Positions 1 to 6,048 of a stretch of 44,388 bases of DNA are shown here, piece by piece. The number at the start of each line of letters is the position of its first letter. Within the stretch, counting starts at the first letter, position 1. The notes below the pieces were generated by a model, which was not told the origin of the DNA, did not search any database, and was given only the letters and a program-made list of their open reading frames with translations. The stretch covers positions 1 through 44,388 of IMG/VR virus record IMGVR_UViG_3300009285_005276; one strand, written 5' to 3'. A program made the translations under genes and the position numbers. The stretch comes from a virus.

Positions 1-240
1 ATGCTTAGAATTTTTCTCTCTACAAGTGTCAACCCTAGTTTTAGGGAATGTTTTATTTATAAAATAAATAAATTCTTTACATGTTCCAGTTATATCTATT
101 CTTGGTCTATAAACAAATGATTTATAGGAATAAACCTTACCTTTATATTTAGAATGAGCCTTATGGCGAGAAATACCAACATAACCCTCACCCTCTATGA
201 TTCCTATTATATACCCCTGAATAAATGGAGACATTCTCAT
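1..240 (-). CDS. LAGLIDADG homing endonuclease, N-terminal part (runs off the window)
   Basis: An open frame of 80 codons starts with ATG at 240 and is still open at base 1, so the C-terminal part lies outside the window. Residues about 6-20 read FIQGYIIGIIEGEGYVGI-like; the core GIIEGEGYV fits the LAGLIDADG helix and its acidic metal ligand. The following basic, aromatic-rich stretch ending in PRIDITGT fits the first beta strands of that fold. LAGLIDADG enzymes cut long asymmetric sites and promote intron or self-homing. Whether this one is free-standing or intron-borne cannot be seen here. The start codon has no clear Shine-Dalgarno sequence. The motif assignment is good; function is inferred from family. 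Confidence 0.72.
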   Translation of the reverse strand, partial: MRMSPFIQGYIIGIIEGEGYVGISRHKAHSKYKGKVYSYKSFVYRPRIDITGTCKEFIYFINKTFPKTRVDTCREKNSKH

Positions 241-286
241 ATGTTCTATTCTACCACACTAAAACACATACTTAAATAATAGAAAA

Positions 287-333
287 ACTCCCCCTAAAGC
301 ACAAGGAAACTTTATTAACAGGGGAGTTTTTTT
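287..333. terminator. Bidirectional intrinsic terminator downstream of the head module
   Basis: ACTCCCC at 287-293 pairs with GGGGAGT at 321-327, and TAAAG (295-299) pairs with CTTTA (310-314) inside the loop. The outer arm is followed by seven T on the plus strand and by five T when read on the minus strand. It sits just after the stop of the Ser/Thr-rich gene, where the minus-strand head transcript would end, and before the LAGLIDADG gene. Confidence 0.7.
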
Positions 334-350
334 GCTTCTGATTTTGTTTA

Positions 351-809
351 CTAAGCCGTAGTCGTCGAAGACGACGTTGTCGTGCTTGAAGTCGTAGAAG
401 TCGAAGTAGACGTACTGGTAGTAGACGAAGACGAAGAAGTAGAACTTGAAGTCGTCGAAGTTGAGGTTGTCGTACTTGTACTTGTACTTGTCGAGGTTGT
501 CGTCGAAGTCGAGGTACTGGTCGAAGTCGTCGTTGTGGACGAAGAAGTCGAGGTAGTCGTCGAAGTCGAGGTTGACGAACTTGAAGTCGAAGTCGAACTT
601 GAGGAAGTTGATGTTGTTGAAGTCGAAGTTGACGAACTTGAAGTCGTAGACGACGAACTTGAAGTTGAAGTTGATGTCGATGAAGACGATGTGGTAGTGC
701 TGGTGGAAGAAGAAGTGGTTGTAGAAGACGTACTGGTAGAAGTTGATGAAGAAGTCGTAGTAAACGAAAAGTTAGAAGCGGTGAGTTGTGTAAATGCAAA
801 TTCTGCCAT
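351..809 (-). CDS. Mucin-like Ser/Thr-only small virion protein candidate
   Basis: A 152-residue protein. About 16 ordinary residues (MAEFAFTQLTASNFSF) precede some 130 residues that are almost all Ser and Thr, ending in TTTA. It starts 5 nt after the stop of the 126-residue gene upstream, at the end of the head operon, so it is probably a late virion gene. The tract has no membrane segment and no cysteine; such composition is disordered and a typical O-glycosylation substrate. The same kind of tract forms the stalks of three tail-fibre-like genes at 31-36 kb. The reading frame was chosen over the Leu/Gln/Arg and Val/Glu frames because only this one matches the unique-flank frame of the other tract genes. 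Function is unknown. Confidence 0.6.
   Translation of the reverse strand: MAEFAFTQLTASNFSFTTTSSSTSTSTSSTTTSSSTSTTTSSSSTSTSTSSSSSTTSSSSTSTSTTSTSSSSTSTSSSSTSTSTTTSTSSSTTTTSTSTSTSTTTSTSTSTSTTTSTSTTSSSTSSSSSTTSTSTSTSTTSSTTTSSSTTTA
354..762 (-). repeat. Ser/Thr-coding low-complexity tract (copy 1, head module)
   Basis: Every codon in the sense strand is ACN, TCN or AGY, giving a period-3 tract of about 400 bases. The same composition recurs at 31224-31474, 32507-33797 and 35028-35532. Opposite-strand and shifted frames stay open through it, producing false ORFs. Confidence 0.8.
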
Positions 810-814
810 ATTTT

Positions 815-1195
815 CTAAGCGTATTCCGTTACTACAACTTTCATACCTCCAGCAGTCGAGCCTGCCTTAGCCTGAAACCTTCCCCAAAGCATAACATCAT
901 CAGAAAGCGGTTCTGTCCAAACAGTATTTGCAGGTATTATTTTAGCGTCATGCGCGTTATACGCGGGAACAGTCGTAGCGAAGGTATCGCCATTTATTGC
1001 TCTCGAAGTATAAGTTAATGCAAGTGCGCCAGGGCCTCTTGCTTGAAGCGAAATCCATTGTCTTTGTTCAAGATTGGTTCTCGTTACCACTCCTCCAAGT
1101 TGACTTGAAGTAAGTTGTGTCCAAGCTCCAGGCCCTACCTTACAAATACCATTACGGACATTTCTTGCAATTTGATTGCCATAAAAACCGGCCAT
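815..1195 (-). CDS. Small virion protein candidate, unknown function
   Basis: 126 residues beginning MAGFYGNQIARNVRNG. It looks like a compact beta-rich protein (many Thr, Val and Gly; ends VVVTEYA) without membrane segments or known motifs. It lies in the head operon between the 140-residue gene and the Ser/Thr-only gene, so a virion or head-completion role is inferred from position alone. Its internal WTQLTSSQL resembles FTQLTASNF at the start of the Ser/Thr-only protein downstream, which could be a short shared anchoring motif or coincidence. I do not recognise the family. Confidence 0.6.
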   Translation of the reverse strand: MAGFYGNQIARNVRNGICKVGPGAWTQLTSSQLGGVVTRTNLEQRQWISLQARGPGALALTYTSRAINGDTFATTVPAYNAHDAKIIPANTVWTEPLSDDVMLWGRFQAKAGSTAGGMKVVVTEYA

Positions 1196-1219
1196 TTGGT
1201 ATTTAAGTTATATACCGAA

Positions 1220-1642
1220 TTATTCCTCGACTTTGGTTTCACCCTTTGCTACAAAATCGTCGTATAGTTTCATCTCGCCTATAAAACCTTTAAAGGGATA
1301 AGAAGTGATTACTTTTTGCACCACGTCTTTATCCCCGAACATTTTGTATAGTGCGATGCGCCTTTCTGGAGAGTCATAGACATTTAATTGCCCAATAAGG
1401 CCAGCAAGACGGGAAGTTGAACCTTCTTTGGTGTACATCTGCTCCACTTCTTTCTTGGTCGCTTTCTTAATTGTTTCATCCACAATCATCTTGGTCGAAA
1501 GATGTTTGGCTAAATGAAAGGCCACGAATTTAGCGAAAGATTTAGTCTCGCCAGCTTTTATCGTATACGGCTCTCCGTTGTAGTTATGAGTAAAATCCTC
1601 CGTAGAGGGGTTTGTTAATGATATTGCGTCTAATTCAGCCAT
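1220..1642 (-). CDS. Head-module protein of unknown function
   Basis: 140 residues, mixed charge, beginning MAELDAISLTNPSTEDFTHNYNGEPY. The N-terminal 40 residues resemble a small beta domain (NGEPYTIKAGETKSF) seen in phage head-module proteins; the rest is helical and rich in Lys and Glu. It sits between the decoration-like gene and the 126-residue gene and is co-oriented with both. No catalytic motif or membrane segment is visible. A head-completion or accessory structural role is inferred from synteny only. Confidence 0.55.
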   Translation of the reverse strand: MAELDAISLTNPSTEDFTHNYNGEPYTIKAGETKSFAKFVAFHLAKHLSTKMIVDETIKKATKKEVEQMYTKEGSTSRLAGLIGQLNVYDSPERRIALYKMFGDKDVVQKVITSYPFKGFIGEMKLYDDFVAKGETKVEE

Positions 1643-1716
1643 AGTTCTTGAATTGCTTAATCGCTCCGCGTGGCTTGATAATTATTTGCCCCACAGAACT
1701 TTTAGCTGTTTAGTTG

Positions 1717-2433
1717 TTAATCGATGTTCAATTTGACCGCGCCATTCTCGGAAGCAGCAATACCTGTTAAGGCATAACCGAAAGCGGGAACTGCGCCAGT
1801 GTGCGCTCTTAACGCGCCAGTTACGGAAGAAGAACGCATTACCGTTGCTCCAACTGTAATTGCGCCAGCCGCGTCATTCAGCACATTGGCGATACCGCCA
1901 GTCTGAATCCAACCATATTGATTTGCCGTAATATCGTTGACCGCAACTCCAACAGGAACGCCTGAAGAAGTTGTAGGATGAGCGATTACGCCCTCGTAGA
2001 TATTGGGAACTAAATCAATCCGAGAAGTTGTCGTCAGGGCAACCTGCACTGGGTCTTCAAGAGTCAAAGTTACCGCCGCAGCAGTTGAGGCTGGATGAGA
2101 TTTAATCTTAAAGGCCTGACCGATTCCAGGAGTAACTGTTACAAGAACATATCCTCCCGCGTATTGGTTCGCTGTAACTGTTATCGCGGAAGTGGTTATT
2201 GTGGTCGCGCCAATGGCTGTTGCCGTAGGCGTTAAGTCTTGTTCGCCAGTATCTTCAGCGATTGACTGCAAAAGATTTCCAGCAACTAAAGCCGTGCCTC
2301 CAGCGCGCACATAACGAAACGAACGTCCGTCCGGAGTAACCAACTTCTGTCCGAGGTTATGTGTTGGATTTGCCTCATCCACTACTGGAGGAAGCCCACC
2401 GAAAATAACTGATTCACCTGTGTAAGTAGACAT
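1717..2433 (-). CDS. Capsid decoration-like protein
   Basis: 238 residues, starting with ATG 4 nt after the stop of the last capsid exon. The first 60 residues contain TPDGRSFRYVRAGGTALVAG, a motif style common in small head proteins encoded next to major capsid genes. The rest is Thr/Ala/Gly/Val-rich beta sequence (repeated TANQY motifs at about 87 and 167) without Cys or membrane segments. The close spacing implies translational coupling to the capsid gene. A decoration or minor capsid role is inferred from position and composition. Confidence 0.6.
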   Translation of the reverse strand: MSTYTGESVIFGGLPPVVDEANPTHNLGQKLVTPDGRSFRYVRAGGTALVAGNLLQSIAEDTGEQDLTPTATAIGATTITTSAITVTANQYAGGYVLVTVTPGIGQAFKIKSHPASTAAAVTLTLEDPVQVALTTTSRIDLVPNIYEGVIAHPTTSSGVPVGVAVNDITANQYGWIQTGGIANVLNDAAGAITVGATVMRSSSVTGALRAHTGAVPAFGYALTGIAASENGAVKLNID

Positions 2434-2437
2434 AAGA

Positions 2438-2512
2438 TTAAGAAGTTACGCCAGTTCTGCGCGCCATTGTCCTTGGGGAATCACCGACTATTTGCCCTGC
2501 GAAGAGCAAGTG
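2438..2512 (-). CDS. Major capsid protein, exon 3
   Basis: This 75-base exon encodes 24 residues plus TAA: HLLFAGQIVGDSPRTMARRT then GVTS. It is open in the frame that continues exon 2 in phase 0. It is separated from exon 2 by a group I intron that contains an HNH gene. The sequence fits the expected C-terminus of the capsid protein: joined to exon 2 it reads NAIVG-HLLFAGQIVGDS. The 3' splice site was placed after G at 2513 (the expected terminal G) because this gives an in-frame join and a short P10 pairing with the guide sequence. Confidence 0.78.
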   Translation of the reverse strand, partial: HLLFAGQIVGDSPRTMARRTGVTS

Positions 2513-3240
2513 CTTTTTGTTACTCCAAAGATTCTTGTGTTAATTCAAAATTACATTTAGGACAAAAGATGGGAACACCATGATATTTATATCTACCGCC
2601 TTGAAGCATCAACTGGAGATTGTCTGGATGATTATTTGTTTTATCTCCATCTATGTGATGCACCACTTCGTCTTTTTTTAACGCCCTTCCAATCTTTTCC
2701 GACATCACCGCCCTATGTTCTAAAACATATCCTCTGCTGTTGGCGTTCGGATGTTCAGGCTTATAAAGATACCAATATCTATTCTTCCAAAGTTTTCTAC
2801 CGCCTTTCCAGTTAAAACTATGTCCGCCAGTTCTCTTATTTCTTCCTACTTCTAACGCCTTCAATCTCTTTCTGAAAGGTATTTTAAGATATTCAAAGTG
2901 GTATCGGATGGTCGAGTAGTTTATTTTCAGAAACTTCTCGATTTCATGGAGAGACATTTCTTTATCCCAATATAATTTATGAAGGAACTTTTTTCTTTGG
3001 GGCTTGGCCATTTCTGCCAAGCTCTTAACATTTCTGTTAAGGTCGGACTGTCGCTTAGGCAAACGCGAACGCGTAGCCTTCCTCTCGTTCAGTCTCTGCA
3101 ACTGCTTGCGCTTGTTGTGGGTTGTCATACCAACCATAATAGCATACGCCTTGGAAGGCTTCAACTATTCTGGTTAGGACAGAGTTTCCCAAATTAATTA
3201 GAGAGGATTTAATGTCGGCCATTTTGCTCTTCAGGTAAAA
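2513..3240 (-). ncRNA. Group I intron 2 in the capsid gene (728 nt)
   Basis: Core elements read on the minus strand: P at 3184-3193 (TTTGGGAAAC), Q at 3114-3124 (CAACCCACAAC), R at 3086-3099 (GCAGAGACTGAACG), S at 3043-3052 (GACAGTCCGA). R and S pair as P7 (GACTG with CAGTC); P and Q pair as GGG/CCC. P1 forms between exon end GTCGGT and guide GCCGAC with the expected U.G at the splice site. Two hairpins follow S: TTAACA-GAAA-TGTTAA and GCTTGGC...GCCAAGC (P9 and P9.1). The intron ends with G at 2513. The HNH gene fills the 3' part. Confidence 0.8.
2520..3011 (-). CDS. HNH homing endonuclease of capsid intron 2
   Basis: About 163 residues from MAKPQRKKF. The C-terminal half has the phage HNH signature: GYVLEHRAVMSEKIGRAL, then VVHHIDGDKTNNHPDNLQLM, with the HH pair and the N-x8-N spacing of that family. 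Residues 15-40 look like a helix-turn-helix (SLHEIEKFLKINYSTIRYH), a likely DNA-recognition domain. A C-terminal CPKC precedes the end. An in-frame upstream ATG at 3164 exists, but that segment is the intron core, so the start at 3011 is preferred; it lies inside the P9.1 loop. The stop codon ends 7 bases before the 3' splice site. The enzyme should cut intronless capsid alleles. Confidence 0.82.
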   Translation of the reverse strand: MAKPQRKKFLHKLYWDKEMSLHEIEKFLKINYSTIRYHFEYLKIPFRKRLKALEVGRNKRTGGHSFNWKGGRKLWKNRYWYLYKPEHPNANSRGYVLEHRAVMSEKIGRALKKDEVVHHIDGDKTNNHPDNLQLMLQGGRYKYHGVPIFCPKCNFELTQESLE

Positions 3241-3723
3241 ACCGACAATAGCATTTTGATTTTGTGATTTTTTCCAACCTGTCCAAGCAAAGCCTTCCTT
3301 AGAAGCCTCCACCATCTCGCCTGTGTAGTCGAGTTGGTAAAGATTCAAGTGATTTTCATTTAAGGTGAAAATGTTTCCAGCTGTGCATTTTTCATCGGCG
3401 ATTATCGGAACGCCCCTGTAGTAAAGGGAGTTCACGCCGTAGTGGACTCTAGTTCCGGCACCTTCAGTTTGTCCCGTTGGGGAACCTACTGGAAGCACCT
3501 GGCCGTAGTTTACGTTTACGGTTGGAGTAACCAATCTTTCAATAATCGAGAATACCGCAGGCGTTGTGATTACCAATGTTGGTGAATCAGAACCCCTCTG
3601 GGCGGCGTCAAAATCCGTCGCAAGGTTAGCGAAACCTAAAGCACCAGATTGTGCGGTCAAGGTTGAGCGCAAATTGGTGTAAGTGTTTCTTGATAAGCCC
3701 TGCCATGTGGCGGCGTTTGTAGC
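3241..3723 (-). CDS. Major capsid protein, exon 2
   Basis: 161 codons, from ATNAATWQGLSRNTY to QNQNAIVG. It contains typical capsid segments such as PTLVITTPAVFSIIERLV and LYYRGVPIIADEKCTAGNIF. It has no plausible start codon of its own; the frame continues upstream only as intron sequence. Spliced to exon 1 it reads YHIDD-ATNAATWQG in phase 0. Downstream the open frame runs on into intron 2 for about 60 codons before stopping at 3055; that extension is not capsid sequence. Confidence 0.82.
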
Positions 3724-4553
3724 CAATTTTGTTACCCTTATAAGGGGATAGGTCATTTCTGCCTATCTCTGCATATCTCTATGCAGGTCGGACTATATCA
3801 TATCGCTAAAGCGATTTTGGCATATAGTCTCTGAGGATAACCGAAAAATCTATTGTTTTTTTGTTGAGAGTATGCAACCTACAATGGCACCTTCTACAAA
3901 GAGTAATTCCATTGTTTACTTTAAATCTTAATTTTGGAAAAGTCTTCCAAATTTTTATATGGTGGGCGACAATCATTCTTCCTTTGAATTTACAGATTTT
4001 ACATTCCCAACCATCTCTTTTATATACTTCGCTCCGCCAATTTCTGTATTCGGGCAGGATATCTCTTTGGTCGCGTGATACACCGCCATTCCATTTTGGA
4101 TTTCTTTTCCCTGTAAAAGCCCATTTCGCTCTACATCGATGAGAACAAAACTTTGCTTTATTCTCTCGATATTTCTGAATAAAAAAATCTTTCTTACAGG
4201 TAAGACAATGTTTTAACTGTAATCCTCCGCTCCAACGAACATTTCCTTTTCCTTTAAATTTTTTAGATACAGTCCTTATCCACCAATTCCGATGACAGAC
4301 TATATTACAAAAGAAATGTTTATTAGGCTTTCTTCCAGAATAAGATTTTCTTTTCCAATTAGGAATATGGATTTTTTTATTACAATTTCCACATTTGTCC
4401 ATATCCTAATTCTCTCACAAGTCGCAATATATTTCAAGGTTCTTTCCTGCTGATTGACTCTATTTGTTAGATTTTTACCATTTCTGGTACTAACAACTTA
4501 ACGAGTTGTTCCAGCATATAGCCAAATTTTTTGACGACACAACTTAAACGTCC
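3724..4553 (-). ncRNA. Group I intron 1 in the capsid gene (830 nt)
   Basis: Minus-strand core: P at 4508-4518 (TATGCTGGAAC), Q at 4442-4456 (CAATCAGCAGGAAAG), R at 3821-3834 (TCAGAGACTATATG), S at 3790-3799 (GATATAGTCC). GCTG/CAGC makes P4 and GACTATAT/ATATAGTC makes P7. P1 pairs exon end GACGAT with guide GTCGTC, leaving the expected U.G at the splice site. Two hairpins follow S (CTGCAT...ATGCAG and GATAGG...CCTATC), the same layout as intron 2. The terminal G is 3724. An HNH gene lies between Q and R, so it sits in a peripheral loop of the P6 side. Confidence 0.82.
3806..4402 (-). CDS. HNH homing endonuclease of capsid intron 1
   Basis: 198 residues. The N-terminal half carries Cys/His pairs resembling two zinc fingers (CGNCNKK...CNIVCHRN and CLTCKKDF...CSHRCRAKW). 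The HNH core is VYKRDGWECKICKFKG, then IVAHHIKIW and NNGITLCRRCHCRLH: classical HNH with a CxxC...CxxC zinc site. It is inserted between the Q and R strands of the intron, and its last codons (RDYMPKSL, stop) overlap the R element and P7, so coding and ribozyme sequence are shared. It should promote homing of intron 1 into intronless capsid genes. Confidence 0.85.
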   Translation of the reverse strand: MDKCGNCNKKIHIPNWKRKSYSGRKPNKHFFCNIVCHRNWWIRTVSKKFKGKGNVRWSGGLQLKHCLTCKKDFFIQKYRENKAKFCSHRCRAKWAFTGKRNPKWNGGVSRDQRDILPEYRNWRSEVYKRDGWECKICKFKGRMIVAHHIKIWKTFPKLRFKVNNGITLCRRCHCRLHTLNKKTIDFSVILRDYMPKSL

Positions 4554-5006
4554 ATCGTCAATGTGATAAACCAAACCTGATATGTCCTTCGAAGCATTCC
4601 CTGTTCCGTCGAGGTAGAGGTCTTCCCCTAGCTTTTCCGAGAGTGAACGAGCTGTGTCCGAAAATTCTTCAGCAACTAGATTTAAAAAGGCTTCTGGCCC
4701 TTTATTAGTTGCTAACTGAATTCCCGAAAACACAACCGGCCAGTAGTATTCTGACGGGTCGATTGTCGCTCTCTGCCTGACATCTTCCTGTGTAGTCGAA
4801 AGTTGGTCAAAGCCGGAGAAAGAGCCACCTTGGTTGCGTTCAGAAACGGTCAATGAAATGACCATTCTGTGTCCGCCAGTCCAAGGGCGAGCTTTTCCTC
4901 TTAAACGATTGAACAGGATATTGCCTTCAAATACGTTATCAACCGCTTTAGGGAAAAACTTTTCCCGTGTAGTGGTTGTAACAAAATTACCAGCAGCAAT
5001 AGCCAT
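4554..5006 (-). CDS. Major capsid protein, exon 1
   Basis: 151 codons from MAIAAGNFVTTTTREKFFP to VYHIDD. It lies directly downstream of the acidic scaffold gene, the usual capsid position, and contains capsid-like segments (NILFNRLRGKARPWTGGHR, EKLGEDLYLDGTGN). The open frame continues 28 codons into intron 1 and stops at 4467, which would give a truncated protein if unspliced. The three exons together give 336 residues, a normal size for an HK97-fold coat protein. No clear Shine-Dalgarno sequence precedes the ATG at 5006. I infer the HK97 fold from context, not from a motif. Confidence 0.83.
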
Positions 5007-5039
5007 AAATTTGTTTCGAGAAGTTAATTGTGAATAAAA

Positions 5040-5738
5040 CTATTTTTTACTATTACGCATTTCTGAAATAGCTTCTTGGGCGAGTTGCCACATAGTTTTA
5101 TCTTTTACGTCGGTTTCCTTTTTAGGGGTCGCCTCTACGTTTGGAGAAGCACGCCTAGAAGTAGGCATACGAGGTTTAGGTTTTTCAATCCCAAATTCTT
5201 GTTGCTTTTTTGCTATTTTAATAGCAGTAGTTACTATTTTTTCTGGAGGCAAACCCGAAAGTTCGTCTTCATATTCCTCAATAATATCGAGAACCGAAGA
5301 TTCTTTAACATCTGGATTATCTTCCAGCGTTTTATTTAAAGTATCTTCAAATTCAGTAACCGCTTTATCTTCTTCTTGTTTCTCCTTAGATAAAACCTCC
5401 TTAATGACGTTTTCAATATAAGACTTTGCAGCCTTTTCTTTATCGTCTTGTGGCGTTTCGTCTTCAGTCGGCTTTTCAGTTGGTGCGCTAATACTTTGAG
5501 CTTGTTTCAGCTTAAAGTATTTGTCCCGCCATCTCTCATCTTTTTTGTCAGGAGTTTTGGTCTCTCCCTCACCTGCTTCTTCTTTTTTTTCAGCGGGCTT
5601 TTCTTCTTCTTTAGAAGCGGGTGGTGTTTCCTCTTTTGATTCAGCTTCTGCAGGAGTTTCAGTTGTTTCCTCTGGCTCAAACTCCTCGGCCTCATCAATA
5701 CCGTCTAATAAATTCTCACTATTATTTTCATTTGGCAT
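5040..5738 (-). CDS. Scaffolding protein candidate
   Basis: 232 residues, extremely charged. Residues 1-70 are Glu/Lys/Pro-rich (FEPEETTETPAEAESKEE), the middle is a Lys/Glu coiled coil, and the C-terminal 30 residues are basic and helical (KDKTMWQLAQEAISEMRNSK), as in phage scaffolds whose basic tail binds the coat protein. It lies between portal and capsid genes, the canonical scaffold position. A GAGGG Shine-Dalgarno sequence about 9 nt before the ATG supports the start. No protease motif is visible, so removal of the scaffold cannot be assigned. Confidence 0.72.
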   Translation of the reverse strand: MPNENNSENLLDGIDEAEEFEPEETTETPAEAESKEETPPASKEEEKPAEKKEEAGEGETKTPDKKDERWRDKYFKLKQAQSISAPTEKPTEDETPQDDKEKAAKSYIENVIKEVLSKEKQEEDKAVTEFEDTLNKTLEDNPDVKESSVLDIIEEYEDELSGLPPEKIVTTAIKIAKKQQEFGIEKPKPRMPTSRRASPNVEATPKKETDVKDKTMWQLAQEAISEMRNSKK

Positions 5739-5804
5739 TGTGGTTTGCCCTCGTTCTATTTAAAGAACGGAGTATTAAAATTATTAAAAAGACTTTTGTA
5801 AAAA

Positions 5805-5900
5805 CTATTTCTTAGCTTTTTTACGACGTTTAGCGATGACTTTTTTCATCGCCATTTTATTTTTCATCTCTTTCTCCGACATATGTTTCCCATGTTCCAT
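5805..5900 (-). CDS. Tiny basic protein (31 residues)
   Basis: MEHGKHMSEKEMKNKMAMKK followed by VIAKRRKKAKK. It is strongly basic at its C-terminus and lies between the portal-proximal 43-residue gene and the scaffold. Short lysine-rich proteins beside portal genes are frequent in phages but their role is unclear; nucleic-acid or capsid binding is possible. No clear Shine-Dalgarno sequence. The call rests on tight packing (4 nt after the upstream stop) and sensible codons. Confidence 0.45.
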   Translation of the reverse strand: MEHGKHMSEKEMKNKMAMKKVIAKRRKKAKK

Positions 5901-5904
5901 AAAT

Positions 5905-6036
5905 TTATTTTTTATAGCCGTACTTACGCGCTTGATGCAAGGCAATAGCAATCTTTTGTTTTCTTGAACGCTTCTTCTTAGAGCTTTTAAGCTCGTGCAT
6001 TATTTTCCCAACATCTGCGGTTTTTGGTAACGGCAT
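5905..6036 (-). CDS. Small basic DUF6496-like protein (43 residues)
   Basis: MPLPKTADVGKIMHELKSSK followed by KKRSRKQKIAIALHQARKYGYKK. The pattern K-x-M-H-E-x-K near the middle and SRKQ-x-IAIAL-x-x-AR at the end fits the small DUF6496-type proteins often encoded beside phage portal genes. It is too short for most ORF callers. The start at 6036 lies 12 nt after the portal stop, consistent with operon transcription. Function unknown; a DNA- or capsid-associated basic peptide is a guess. Confidence 0.62.
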   Translation of the reverse strand: MPLPKTADVGKIMHELKSSKKKRSRKQKIAIALHQARKYGYKK

Positions 6037-6048
6037 TGTCTTTATTAT

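Noticed and set aside
382-870. Plus-strand Val/Glu/Asp-rich open frame
   Set aside because: It is the antisense of the Ser/Thr tract; low-complexity sequence keeps several frames open. Same for 31264-31749, 32509-33186, 33205-33825 and 35118-35693.
3055-3240. C-terminal extension of the exon 2 open frame
   Set aside because: It crosses intron 2 core elements P, Q and R; the residues are not capsid-like. It is readthrough into the intron.
4467-4553. C-terminal extension of the exon 1 open frame
   Set aside because: It covers the guide sequence and P element of intron 1 and ends soon after; not capsid sequence.
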